A stretch of 64,000 bases of DNA from Euptelea pleiosperma (Eukaryota > Streptophyta > Magnoliopsida > Ranunculales > Eupteleaceae). Both the position numbers and the translations under genes were made by a program. Where the stretch lies: the NCBI GenBank assembly GCA_035048495.1, contig CM068540.1, positions 17,530,829-17,594,828 of the forward strand, read 5' to 3'. The stretch's first letter is position 1; each line of letters begins with the position of its first letter. Positions 56,801 through 64,000 of this stretch are shown in pieces. The notes beneath the pieces were generated by a model, which did not search any database, had not been told where the DNA came from, and was given only the letters and a program-made list of their open reading frames with translations.

Positions 56801-59724
56801 CATGTGCAAAAATTGGGTGTAACGGACTGGGGCCGTTACCATTTCTTCAGTTATAACGACTGTTAAAGGATTATAATGCACAGGGGCAAAAATGGAAAAA
56901 AATAACGGAGCTAAAATTCAAAATTTGAATTTCAAAATTCAATAAATTATGAATCTGTTGCACGCGGGAGAAATGAGTGGGAGTGACCGAATAAATGAGA
57001 GGGTTTGAGTGGTTGAAAGCTAACCATCCACATTAGATGGATGGATTTGATCTCAACCACTCTTTATCTTATGAACCAAGATAAGATAAGAGATAAGACA
57101 ACTTTCCCTGTTTTGTTATATAGATAAATATTTTTAATATATATGTCAATGTAACCAATTGTATTTAAACATAATGCAAAGTTTTTTGCCTTTCTTATTT
57201 TTTCAATTTCTATGAATTTAATGACTTTTGATGAATTTTTTACTTTTGAAATAAATTTTAATGAATAGATTACGCATTTTCCATTTTAAATAGTTTTAAA
57301 ATTTGTAGATTTATGGTTTTTATGAATTCAATTTCTAATAATCTTTTTTATATTTATAATATTTTTAACTAATTGGGAGCATCTCATTCCATATCACAGA
57401 GTCTCTGGCAGTATCAGCTAGATCGACAGATCCGTATTGGGGTTTTATATATGTGTTGTATGTAAACATAATATAAAGTTTGTATATGTTTCTATTCTTT
57501 TAATTTATGAATTTTATAATTTTATATCTTTTTATTTTTATAAATTTTAATGAATAGATAATGCATTTCTCATTTTTAATAAATTTTATCAATTTTATAG
57601 CATTTTTATTGTAATTTTAATTATTTTTATGAATTAAATAAATTTTGTAACATTGTTAACTAGTTGGAAATGTCTTGTTCCATATCACATGATTTTGAGC
57701 CGTATTAACCAAAACCTTGAACAATGAATATTGCCCAATAAAAAGTCTCCCAACACAGAAATGGACATCCAGGATTAAGAAGTTTCTTCTCCCCCTGATA
57801 CTTCTAATTCTGTAAGAACCAAGGATTTATACTTACAATTCTTGGAAATGGGTTCTCCCGAGAATTACAAATCCAAATCTTAGCTCAATTCATGCTAACG
57901 AAACATACCCTAAAGGGGCATTAGGTTTTTTTACTTCTACGTTGAGAGAATGAAAGAGAAAACTATTGTAACCCTAATTCTTTATGGATAGTGAAAGAGC
58001 TCACCCGTGGTTAGAGACAAATTGTCAAACCATGTAAATCTGTTGTGTCTATCTGATTGATCGGCCTTTTCACGGAGGTACATCTTTAATTTGCTTGCTA
58101 GGCAAGAGGATAGCAAGTTATAAATTCTGTCTTTTCAGTTCTTTCTATTTTTGCTGGTCCGTGGAAAGTCGAATTTCAAAACTTTCAAGTCTTTGCTTTG
58201 TCACTTAAAAGCTTTTGTGGACTTGAAAGATGAAGTCCAAATAACTTATACCATGACCAAAATAAAGTTGACTTTGGTTAAGATTATTTTCTGTATTTTT
58301 ATTTCTAGTTAACTTATACCCTCTAATCCACCATTATTTCGTGCTTGCGGATGGTTAGTGCAAGACCAACGGGGAGTCAGTGAATCATCTCCTACAATGA
58401 ATTAGCGCTACACCTCAGTAATCGTTTGGCGAAAAATTAGTGACATCACACGTCGTCTCTAACCGCATTCATCTATTCTGTCGAGCTCTCTTTCATTTTT
58501 TTATTAGTAAAGTTTATATTCATAAAAAAAAATATTGAATGCGGAATTATTTAAATTTAAAATTGAAAGATAGCCTCCCTACTCCCTACTTTCAGAAATA
58601 GAGCTTGAAAGAAATTAGAGAACCAGTTTTAAGTACAAAAGACAACATACATACATATATGCATGCATGCATGCATACGTACGTATACGTACACACATGA
58701 GTATTCTTAAGCATTTCTATTGAGAATTCGAAATTCCAGTTATCTAATCCTTGATCGATTTGATGCAGGTGCACAATCCATAGGTGTTTGTTATGGAATG
58801 CTAGGAGACGATTTACCACCACCACAGGAAGTTGTAGATCTATTTAGATCACAAAGCATTGGAAGGATGAGAATTTACCATCCAAATCAAGCAACTCTCC
58901 AGGCCCTTAGGGGATCCAACATTGAACTCATACTGGATGTACCAAATCCAGACCTTCAAGGTCTAGCATCCGACCTCACCGCCGCCAAGGACTGGGTCCA
59001 GAGAAACATAAGAGACTACTGGCCTGATGTAAGGTTCAGGTACATTGCTGTAGGTAATGAAGTCAGTCCCAGCAACCAAAATGCTCAGTATGCCACGTAT
59101 GTTTTCCCCGCCATGCAAAACATTCATAATGCAATTGCATCAGCTGGCCTACAAGACCAAATCAAGGTGTCAACGTCGCTTGATACGAGTGTCCTCGGCG
59201 AATCCTATCCTCCATCTGTAGGCGCCTTCAGATCTGACGTGCAGTCATTCTTAGACCCAATCATAGGCTTCTTAGTTAATAACCAGGCACCACTCCTTGC
59301 CAATGTATACCCCTATATTAGTTATATTAGTTCCCAAGACATCCCTCTTCCCTATGCCTTATTCACTTCTCCATCAGTTGTTGTCCAAGACAATCAGCTC
59401 GGATACCAGAACCTTTTTGATGCCATTGTGGATGCTCTCTACTCTGCTTTAGAGAAGGTGGGTGGATCTGCTTTGGAAATTGTTGTATCGGAGAGCGGTT
59501 GGCCGTCTGATGGTGGTACTGCTACGTCGATCGAAAATGCCAAGACTTACAACCAGAATCTGATCCAACATGTGAAAGGAGGCACTCCGAAGAGGCCCGG
59601 AAAGCCTATAGAGACTTATGTGTTTGCCATGTTCAATGAGAACCGTAAGGATCCAGAGCGCGAGAAACACTTCGGTCTCTTCTTTCCAAATAAACAACCT
59701 GTATACCCAATCAATTTCAATTAA
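41681..59724 (+). CDS. GH17 glucan endo-1,3-beta-glucosidase (2 exons, ~17-kb intron)
   Basis: A secreted plant endo-beta-1,3-glucanase that hydrolyses callose and fungal wall glucan (PR-2 family). Exon 1 41681-41759 encodes the hydrophobic signal peptide ([20 protein letters not shown]). Exon 2 58769-59724 encodes the rest; the split Gly codon (g|gt) restores [11 protein letters not shown], and the mature N-terminus is probably Gln29. 344 residues in total, the normal size for a catalytic domain alone: no CBM43 domain and no C-terminal vacuolar extension (it ends YPINFN). Glu124 in AVGNEV is the acid/base and Glu268 in VVSESGWPS the nucleophile. Start: ATG 41681; an in-frame ATG at 41702 would also give a signal peptide. 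An intron at this codon is usual in the family, but here it is inflated by a CACTA transposon and other repeats. The coding sequence is intact. Confidence 0.92.
41761..41802. repeat. (tc)n(ac)n microsatellite at the GH17 donor
   Basis: About 15 tc units then about 6 ac units begin immediately at the intron start, so the donor reads ag|gtctctct, lacking the usual a/gagt extension. Length variation here could affect splicing. Confidence 0.85.
42475..42954. repeat. GCCC-ACGGCAC repeat units, left of the CACTA
   Basis: Units starting tagt(a/g)aatggcccatgcccacggc and ending gttttgttatataga: unit 1 about 42475-42607, unit 2 from 42608. Unit 2 is cut at 42954 by the CACTA insertion and resumes at 56189. 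More units lie at 56217, 56605 and 56764. Class unknown; similar units are spread in tandem. Confidence 0.65.
42955..43240. repeat. CACTA 5' terminus with subterminal AGCGACGG repeats
   Basis: The CACTACAAGAAA terminus is followed by about eight AGCGACGG or mirrored CCGTCGCT motifs between 42978 and 43235, in both orientations, often as tatagcgacggcca. In this superfamily such subterminal repeats bind the transposon-encoded TNPA-type protein. Confidence 0.85.
43260..43460 (+). other. CACTA leader exon candidate
   Basis: A GC-rich, C/T-rich segment just inside the 5' subterminal repeats (cgcatccgcgcgaaaacccc ... cgtcgaagccgcag) ends at a good donor GTATGTT at 43461. An acceptor tttcag at 46325-46330 lies 35 bp before the transposase ATG. 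This fits a non-coding first exon and a 2.9-kb leader intron that holds the nested MITE. Open frames inside it show no family match. Confidence 0.45.
43981..44562. mobile_element. GAGCATCTCCAAC-type MITE nested in the previous element
   Basis: Left end GAGCATCTCCAACTCTAG, right end mirrored GAGCATCTCCAACGC (44546-44560). It interrupts the phrase ggtggactta / acaaaccac, which is intact at 44685-44700. The target duplication is short (TTA-like) and the edges are uncertain by 2-3 bp. Confidence 0.65.
44563..44935. repeat. three tandem ~120-bp repeats inside the MITE
   Basis: Three head-to-tail copies of acaaaccacaaatcagcctg ... cccatggtggactt start near 44567, 44694 and 44808. They differ by substitutions and a short deletion in copy 2. 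Confidence 0.75.
46365..49890 (+). pseudogene. CACTA tnp2-type transposase, one amber and one frameshift
   Basis: CACTA transposase (TNPD/tnp2 type), which binds element ends and catalyses excision. [19 protein letters not shown] starts a transposase-associated domain with a Cys pair ([10 protein letters not shown]). An in-frame TAG at 46572-46574 stands where a Trp is expected (IPDYTI-*-LYHGG). A frameshift in the G run at about 46583 then leads to the long frame [11 protein letters not shown] (46591-48933). The tnp2 core includes [18 protein letters not shown] and [13 protein letters not shown]; a DUF4218-like part ends with [12 protein letters not shown]. Two introns (48934-49014, 49115-49206) join in frame to a DUF4216-like tail ([23 protein letters not shown]) with its stop at 49890. 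The ATG at 46359 is also possible. Apart from the two lesions the frame is intact. Confidence 0.88.
50022..55566 (+). pseudogene. CACTA second protein (Ptta/En/Spm plant transposase family), two ambers
   Basis: Likely the element's DNA-binding accessory protein (TNPA-like role, by family). Exons: 50022-50223, 50309-50547, 50631-50831, 50893-50985, 51081-51188, 51257-51658, 55549-55566, all joining in phase with good GT-AG sites. A Ser/Pro/Ala-rich N-terminus ([20 protein letters not shown]) is followed by [17 protein letters not shown], a core [14 protein letters not shown], and [14 protein letters not shown] coiled-coil Met/Gln-rich segment ([17 protein letters not shown]) comes near the C-terminus, and the final exon encodes GLDAD-stop. 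In-frame TAG codons lie at 50811-50813 (where the family has Trp, LVVY-*-S) and at 51626-51628 ([13 protein letters not shown]). The last intron (51659-55548) holds the 179-bp array. If the TAG at 51626 is the true stop, the short last exon is UTR. Confidence 0.85.
51711..55470. repeat. 179-bp tandem satellite, ~21 units, in a CACTA intron
   Basis: The phrase gttttaagttaagtcaaat recurs at 51711, 51890, 52069 and 52248, and on to 55291, which is exactly 20 x 179 bp from the first; a decayed last unit runs to about 55470. Units fall into two types, with cgacgtccaaatcgggcaaa and cgatgtccaaatcggacaaa, often alternating. Rare variants repeat at 8-unit spacing (gtccagttagg at 53276 and 54708, 1432 bp) and at 12-unit spacing (ctgtaatcagttatagg before 51890 and 54038, 2148 bp), so blocks were duplicated as higher-order units. 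179 is not a multiple of 3 and no frame runs through the array. Confidence 0.95.
55786..56188. repeat. CACTA 3' terminus with large hairpin of AGCGACGG motifs
   Basis: Arms at about 55788-55860 and 55932-56006 are near-perfect mirror images (acaccaaaa, ttttagcgacggccaggga, ctataactattatgtagcg). They enclose tatata spacers with further gcgacgg motifs. More motifs follow at 56080-56165 before the terminal TAGTG. The arrangement would form a long hairpin in single strands or RNA. Confidence 0.85.
56189..57125. repeat. GCCC-ACGGCAC repeat units, right of the CACTA
   Basis: It continues unit 2 (56189-56216), then unit 3 (from gggtggcccgtgcccacggc), unit 4 (56605) and unit 5 (56764-57125), each with gcccacggcactc and most ending gttttgttatataga. 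Unit 5 shares ataacgg, taaccatccacattagatgg and tctcaaccactctttatct with unit 2 left of the CACTA. Confidence 0.65.
57126..57720. repeat. ~300-bp tandem duplication in the GH17 intron
   Basis: Two AT-rich copies (about 57126-57415 and 57416-57720) share taaacataat-aaagttt, aaattttaatgaatagat, then tgttccatatcacatg / cattccatatcacagag in the same order. Divergence is high. Sequence from 57721 to 58640 shows nothing recognisable. Confidence 0.55.
58640..58698. repeat. catacata / atgc / acgt microsatellite before GH17 exon 2
   Basis: A run of acat, atgc and acgt tetranucleotides ends about 70 bp before the acceptor tgatgcag at 58768. Confidence 0.8.
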
Positions 59725-59859
59725 GAGAGTGATAGATGGGTTCAGTGAGATTCATCTGCCTATTAAGTTACAGCAAAAATAAGAACTGTCCATCCCTATG
59801 GCAGTAGGACTCCAGGGATATGCCCAGCTAGTCCTTAATTTTTCTATGTATTGGAAAAA

Positions 59860-60190
59860 TGTGTATTGGAAGCTAGTTATCTTAATGAAGTTTCAATATT
59901 GAAGGCCTAATTAATATCTTGGTTCTGCTTGTGGGTATTTGAGTGAAGAAATTGTATGATAAGCATGCTCTACGACTACAAAGCGACGTTAACGTTGGTC
60001 ATACAGTAATCCTAGTTATCTTAATTTTTCTCTGTATTGGAGGCTAGTTATCTTAATGAAGGTTTAATATGTGATGAAGTCCTAATATCTTAGTTCTGCT
60101 TGTGGGTGTTTGAGTGAAGGAGCAATTATATAATGAGCATGTTCTATGAATACAAAGCGATGTAAACATTGGTCATGCTGGCCTAGTTAA
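59860..60190. repeat. ~175-bp tandem duplication downstream of GH17
   Basis: Two copies start at about 59870 and 60045: ctagttatcttaatgaag, cttggttctgcttgtgggt / cttagttctgcttgtgggt, gtgaag, ctacaaagcga / atacaaagcga, ttggtcat. They follow the glucanase stop and may include its poly(A) region. Confidence 0.75.
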
Positions 60191-61269
60191 TGTATACTGA
60201 ATAACTGTTTGACTTGTTACAATCATCCCTCTGGAACACAACTTGATTGCCTATAAGTATGAAGAAGGGACGTTCCAAGAGGGTGTCACAAACTTCCATA
60301 TTATCGACCATTTTCAGCTGTGTTAGGTTCACATATATGGTTAATGTAAAACATCCTTGGCACCCAAAAAGGGTCTCCACGAAGTTCAAAAAGGAAACGA
60401 AGAGGAAACTGAAATTACTAGGGTAGTTTCGGAAATGGTGTTTTTGAATCTAAAATACTTGAAAAGGAGAGGTTTTTCAGCCAAAGGGTCTTCGACTAAC
60501 TGATAGCAATTAGAGAGTGGTCAACTTGAGTAAAAGTAAGTTGGGTGCAAAGTATTAACAGTTGCTTAATTAAAGTCCAGATGCAATTTTTATTCTTGCT
60601 TGGTTGATAAGTTATTTTTACTTAAGAAAATTCAGTGGTTCTGAGCTTGGGTTTGAGAAGGACTTTAGTTCTAGTTAGGATTAAAATAGGAGAATAGGTG
60701 AAGTTTAAATTGGACTGAAAGCACATGGGAAGAAAAATAAGAAAATGTAGTAGTACATGTTTGTTTAAGGAGCTTCTTTAAATGAATTAGTCTTTTAGAA
60801 GGGGAAGAACAATATCATGCCTTTTTCATTCAAATCCAACTATAATAACAGAATAACTGCTACACTCCAAAGAAATCCACCCACACATATTTTTTTTTGC
60901 AAAGAATCCTTAAATAGCTCCACTCCACACCAATTAATGAAAAGAACCCAACCTCCCCTCAATAAAATGAAAAAAAAAAAAGGCACAAACATTCATGTCG
61001 TAATCAAATTTGATCCGAATCGTCAGAAACTAGGATATTTACACATCCACCTTCTCCCAACCTGTGAATGATTCTGCTTCATTCACATATTGAAGGATCT
61101 ATACAAGATCCTTACATGAAACTCTGACTGTTATACGTCAAAAGTCAAGGTCATTTTCTCAAATTTTAATCACTTGAACATGAAATTTCTCGATCTTATT
61201 GTCAGAAACAATGACAAAACCAGCAATATCAGAATGTGGTTACTCTGTTCATACCTACTTTGGAGAAAA
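60191..61269. other. intergenic, convergent 3' ends of GH17 and IQD
   Basis: No gene recognised. It includes the IQD 3' UTR on the minus strand. A short open frame at 60817-61071 is Lys/Asn-rich and carries an A-run, so it is not convincing. Confidence 0.5.
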
Positions 61270-63132
61270 TCATCTAAATGCACTTTGTTGATCCCAATTC
61301 AGCAACGAACATTCCGAATCAAAGCTTCGATCTTTCAAAGTTCGGTGTGATTTTATAGGACCTGATAGACCTTTCATGCGTGGAGATCTCTGTTGAGAAC
61401 TGGGAGGCTTGACAATTTTACCAATGCTAGTTGCATCACTACTAATAGAAGAGAAAGAAGCAAATCTGTTCTTAGATGGTGAGCCATGATCAGAATAAGT
61501 TTCCAGGACTCCTAGTCTTTGCTTTGGCATGCTAATTGATCTTGCCTTTGCCTTGGCAGATTCTGTCGCCGACATGTAATTTGGAATGGCAGAAGAGCTT
61601 GAGAAGGAATCATTTTCTGGAATCCAACTCCTTTTTGGTTGATGAAATGATCTCCTTCGGAATGATCTTGGGGAATCCATTCCTTCTAACTGTTCATCTG
61701 TTTGTAATTCTCTGAGTCTAAATTCTTTTTGTCCCTCTATGTCTCTGTGCATTTGATTTGAAAACACAACTGAATCCAAATTACCTGGTCCTTGCCTTTT
61801 CCTTTCTTGAGCATCCACCCATTGTTCTAACCAATGGCTCAATCTCCCATTTACATTATTTGGTTCTGATTCTATTAGACTCTGAATGTTCCTCCTCTCC
61901 TGATGAAAGATAATCCAGTTGGAGGAAATGATGAGAAAATAAATTAATTTGAAGTAAGGATTTAAGGGAAATTACCCGATTGCTAAACAAGTATTCCTTT
62001 ATGTGTTCTCTCTTGATCAAGGACCCCTGCCTGCTTAGGAATATGGAATTCATCTCTTCCTTCGACTCCAAACTGTCATCCCACTTTCTCTGAATGTTCA
62101 GATCGAGCTGCCGAAACAACAATTTTGAACCAAAGTTCAGTCTAGATTATTGAACTTTTACACCAATTAGGCCATTTATTTAACTTTTCTTTACTAAACA
62201 AAATAAAAGCATTGGTTCTAGAAATTAACTTGAAGAGATAATTTTCCACCTACACTTGTTTCCTTATCTCCCAATTCCATGTTATGCCTAAGCAACTGTT
62301 TCTTTTCTTCAACAATCTGGCTTTTCTCCACCATTTTGACTCTCTTTGCGCGAACCTGTGTCTGGATCTTTACTAGGGACTGCAATCCCTTGAGAGTGGT
62401 GATTGCTTGACGCCTCACAGCTCGGCCTCGAACCATAGCTTGAAGCTTCACCAGTCCCTTCAATGCCCGCAACGCTTTCCTTGCCTGTAACACTCTCTCT
62501 TATGAATTCATAGAAAGCATGTAAGCGGTGGGGCGAAAGTAAAACAGTTTAATACAGAATTCTGCCTTTCTATGAGAAAACCAAAACATCAAATTATAGT
62601 CAAGATTTTAGTTCTTCATTCAATTCTCAATATATCAAATTATAGTGAAGAAGAGGTAAGTCTCAAGTAGCTCACGAGATACCCCCGGAAGGCGGTTTGA
62701 ATTTTAATTGCAGCCAAATTTCGGATACCCCTCTCAGTATAATGGTAGGACCGAGGAGTGCCAGTGAGACGGACAACCTCAACCGCAGCCTCGGCAGCTG
62801 CCACAGCAGCTTCAGCAGCTGCTGCTGTTGCAATGGCAACAGTCAAGGCATGCTTACTATGCTCTTCTTCTGCTTCAATCAATGTCCTCTCCTTAACTGG
62901 TGATGGTGCTGAAAGTGAGGCCAGGCGTTTCAGCTTGAACCTTCCAAAAATCCATCTCCACCTCTTTTCCCTCTGAGAATGAAATACCAAACCATATAGT
63001 AATCGATTTTATGAAAAAGAGGACTGTAATATCAATAAAAATCAGTAAATTCTCTACCTTTTCTGACTTAGCTTTTGCTTCTGAAATAAACAGTCTCTTC
63101 ACCAGATTAAACAAACTCTTCTTCTTTGCCAT
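61270..63132 (-). CDS. IQD (IQ67-domain) calmodulin-binding protein, 5 exons
   Basis: A plant-specific scaffold that binds calmodulin and often associates with microtubules or membranes. Exons on the minus strand: 63132-63058, 62972-62676, 62484-62230, 62107-61976, 61899-61270; all joins are phase 0; 462 residues. It starts [15 protein letters not shown] (typical MGKK-type start). An Ala-rich helix (about residues 70-90) is followed by the IQ67 region around residues 110-178: [36 protein letters not shown] and [14 protein letters not shown], i.e. three IQ-type repeats. The intron between Leu124 and Ala125 is the conserved phase-0 intron of this family. The C-terminal half is Ser/Arg-rich and carries the DUF4005-type motif [16 protein letters not shown]. 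It ends DQQSAFR. Intact. Confidence 0.93.
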
Positions 63133-63190
63133 TGAGGAACCATCACATCATAAAAGACTAGAATGTGAAAAATGAAGAGACCTCACTGAC

Positions 63191-63834
63191 CTGCAAATTA
63201 GTCCAAATCCAAATAATATCTTGTCATGACATCTATCAAATGCTATCCATTTATCTTCAAACAAATCTCAGTTTCTTAAAAGATAAAAACAGAATCAAAA
63301 CCTGACGAATAGCGTTCGCGAAAAATATGCTAGTTTCATTTTTTCCTTAGTGACCATCAACCAAATTTACAGAGCCTTCTAAACTGATTCAGAAAATTCA
63401 ATTGGACAAAAAAAGGCAGAATCAGATCCATAAAAATATAAAGAAATCCCAGTTTCAGAAAAATCTGGTCTTCAGATATGCTCAAATTCTCTAGCAATTA
63501 CTGGAAAAAATTCACATGGGTTCTCTCTTTCATACCATTAATAAAGATATGTGGTATACAGAGAAGTCCATGATCAGAATACAGAAGAATTTTTAAAATC
63601 TTAATTCAGTAGTATGTCTTCTCAGTTTCCAGTTGTGAAGAAAATCTAAAGAAATCTTTCACCCATCTCCAAAAACCATTATAAACTAGTGAATTAGACC
63701 AGAATCACAACATCCAACAGCCTAGTACAGAGAATCCAAGATACTGTTTCATCGAATCTAGAAGGAACAACCTTGAATTGAGATGATTCATTGTTTATAA
63801 TATCTACAAATACCGAAAACAGCGATCGACGTAC
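63191..63834 (-). other. 5' UTR intron of the IQD gene
   Basis: On the minus strand a leader exon ending ctttctttcag meets GTACGTCG at 63834, and an acceptor atttgcag ends at 63191, 58 bp before the ATG. Leader introns are common in this family. The transcription start would lie above 63835, near the window end. Confidence 0.6.
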
Positions 63835-64000
63835 CTGAAAGAAAGTGCAGAATAAATGGAGAAAGAGAAGCTCACTTTCAGAAAGATTTGAAAACAGAAA
63901 TCCTCACTTTATGATCTGGAAAAACAGCAGAAGTGTGTTGAAGCTATCATCAATGGATAATAATCAAAGTGGGTGTCTCCCTTTTTTCTTAAATTTTATC

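Noticed and set aside
41965..57915. A single larger element bounded by gggtctgtttggttac and mirrored gggtatgtttcgttag
   Set aside because: The ends match only loosely, no target duplication was found, and such starts are common in plant MITEs.
62697..62976. Plus-strand Ala- and Cys-rich frames
   Set aside because: Antisense shadows of the Ala-rich helix in IQD exon 2.

Overview
The window is plant nuclear DNA. It is AT-rich, its genes have many introns, and the three host genes belong to plant families: a SEC24-type COPII coat gene, a GH17 beta-1,3-glucanase and an IQD calmodulin-binding protein gene. Most of the remainder is transposable elements of kinds common in flowering plants (CACTA, Mutator, hAT, PIF/Harbinger, Copia, Gypsy, LINE). 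The species cannot be named from the sequence; a non-grass angiosperm is my guess.

Layout. 1-4660: a repeat block built from a gaggc word, then LINE debris. 5387-20682 (+): SEC24 in 12 coding exons. Its large introns hold LINE tails, a Mutator-type MITE and iterated-word elements with 8-bp target duplications. One intron is of the minor-spliceosome (U12) type and one uses a GC donor. The gene carries a single-base frameshift at the end of coding exon 1. 22359-27896 (-): a decayed Copia element with both LTRs. 28026-35285: a Gypsy-like array of three LTRs, each part interrupted by younger DNA elements (a 2.2-kb MULE, Harbinger, hAT and Mutator MITEs). 35866-40440: a tandem duplication split by a 2.06-kb solo-LTR candidate, followed by a second solo LTR.

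41681-59724 (+): the glucanase gene. Its single intron, which splits a codon at the signal-peptide junction, is about 17 kb long because a 13.2-kb CACTA transposon (42955-56188, AAT target duplication) sits in it. The CACTA encodes a tnp2-type transposase and a Ptta/En/Spm-type second protein, both interrupted by amber codons. The last intron of the second gene contains a 21-copy tandem array with an exact 179-bp period and higher-order structure.

61270-63132 (-): the IQD gene, convergent with the glucanase. The three host genes have no evident functional link: SEC24 acts in ER-to-Golgi export, the glucanase is a secreted wall or defence hydrolase, and IQD is a calmodulin-binding scaffold.

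The most notable signals are (i) the iterated-word elements, which share inverted ends and 8-bp target duplications while their interiors differ completely, and (ii) the phase-locked 179-bp satellite inside a transposon intron.
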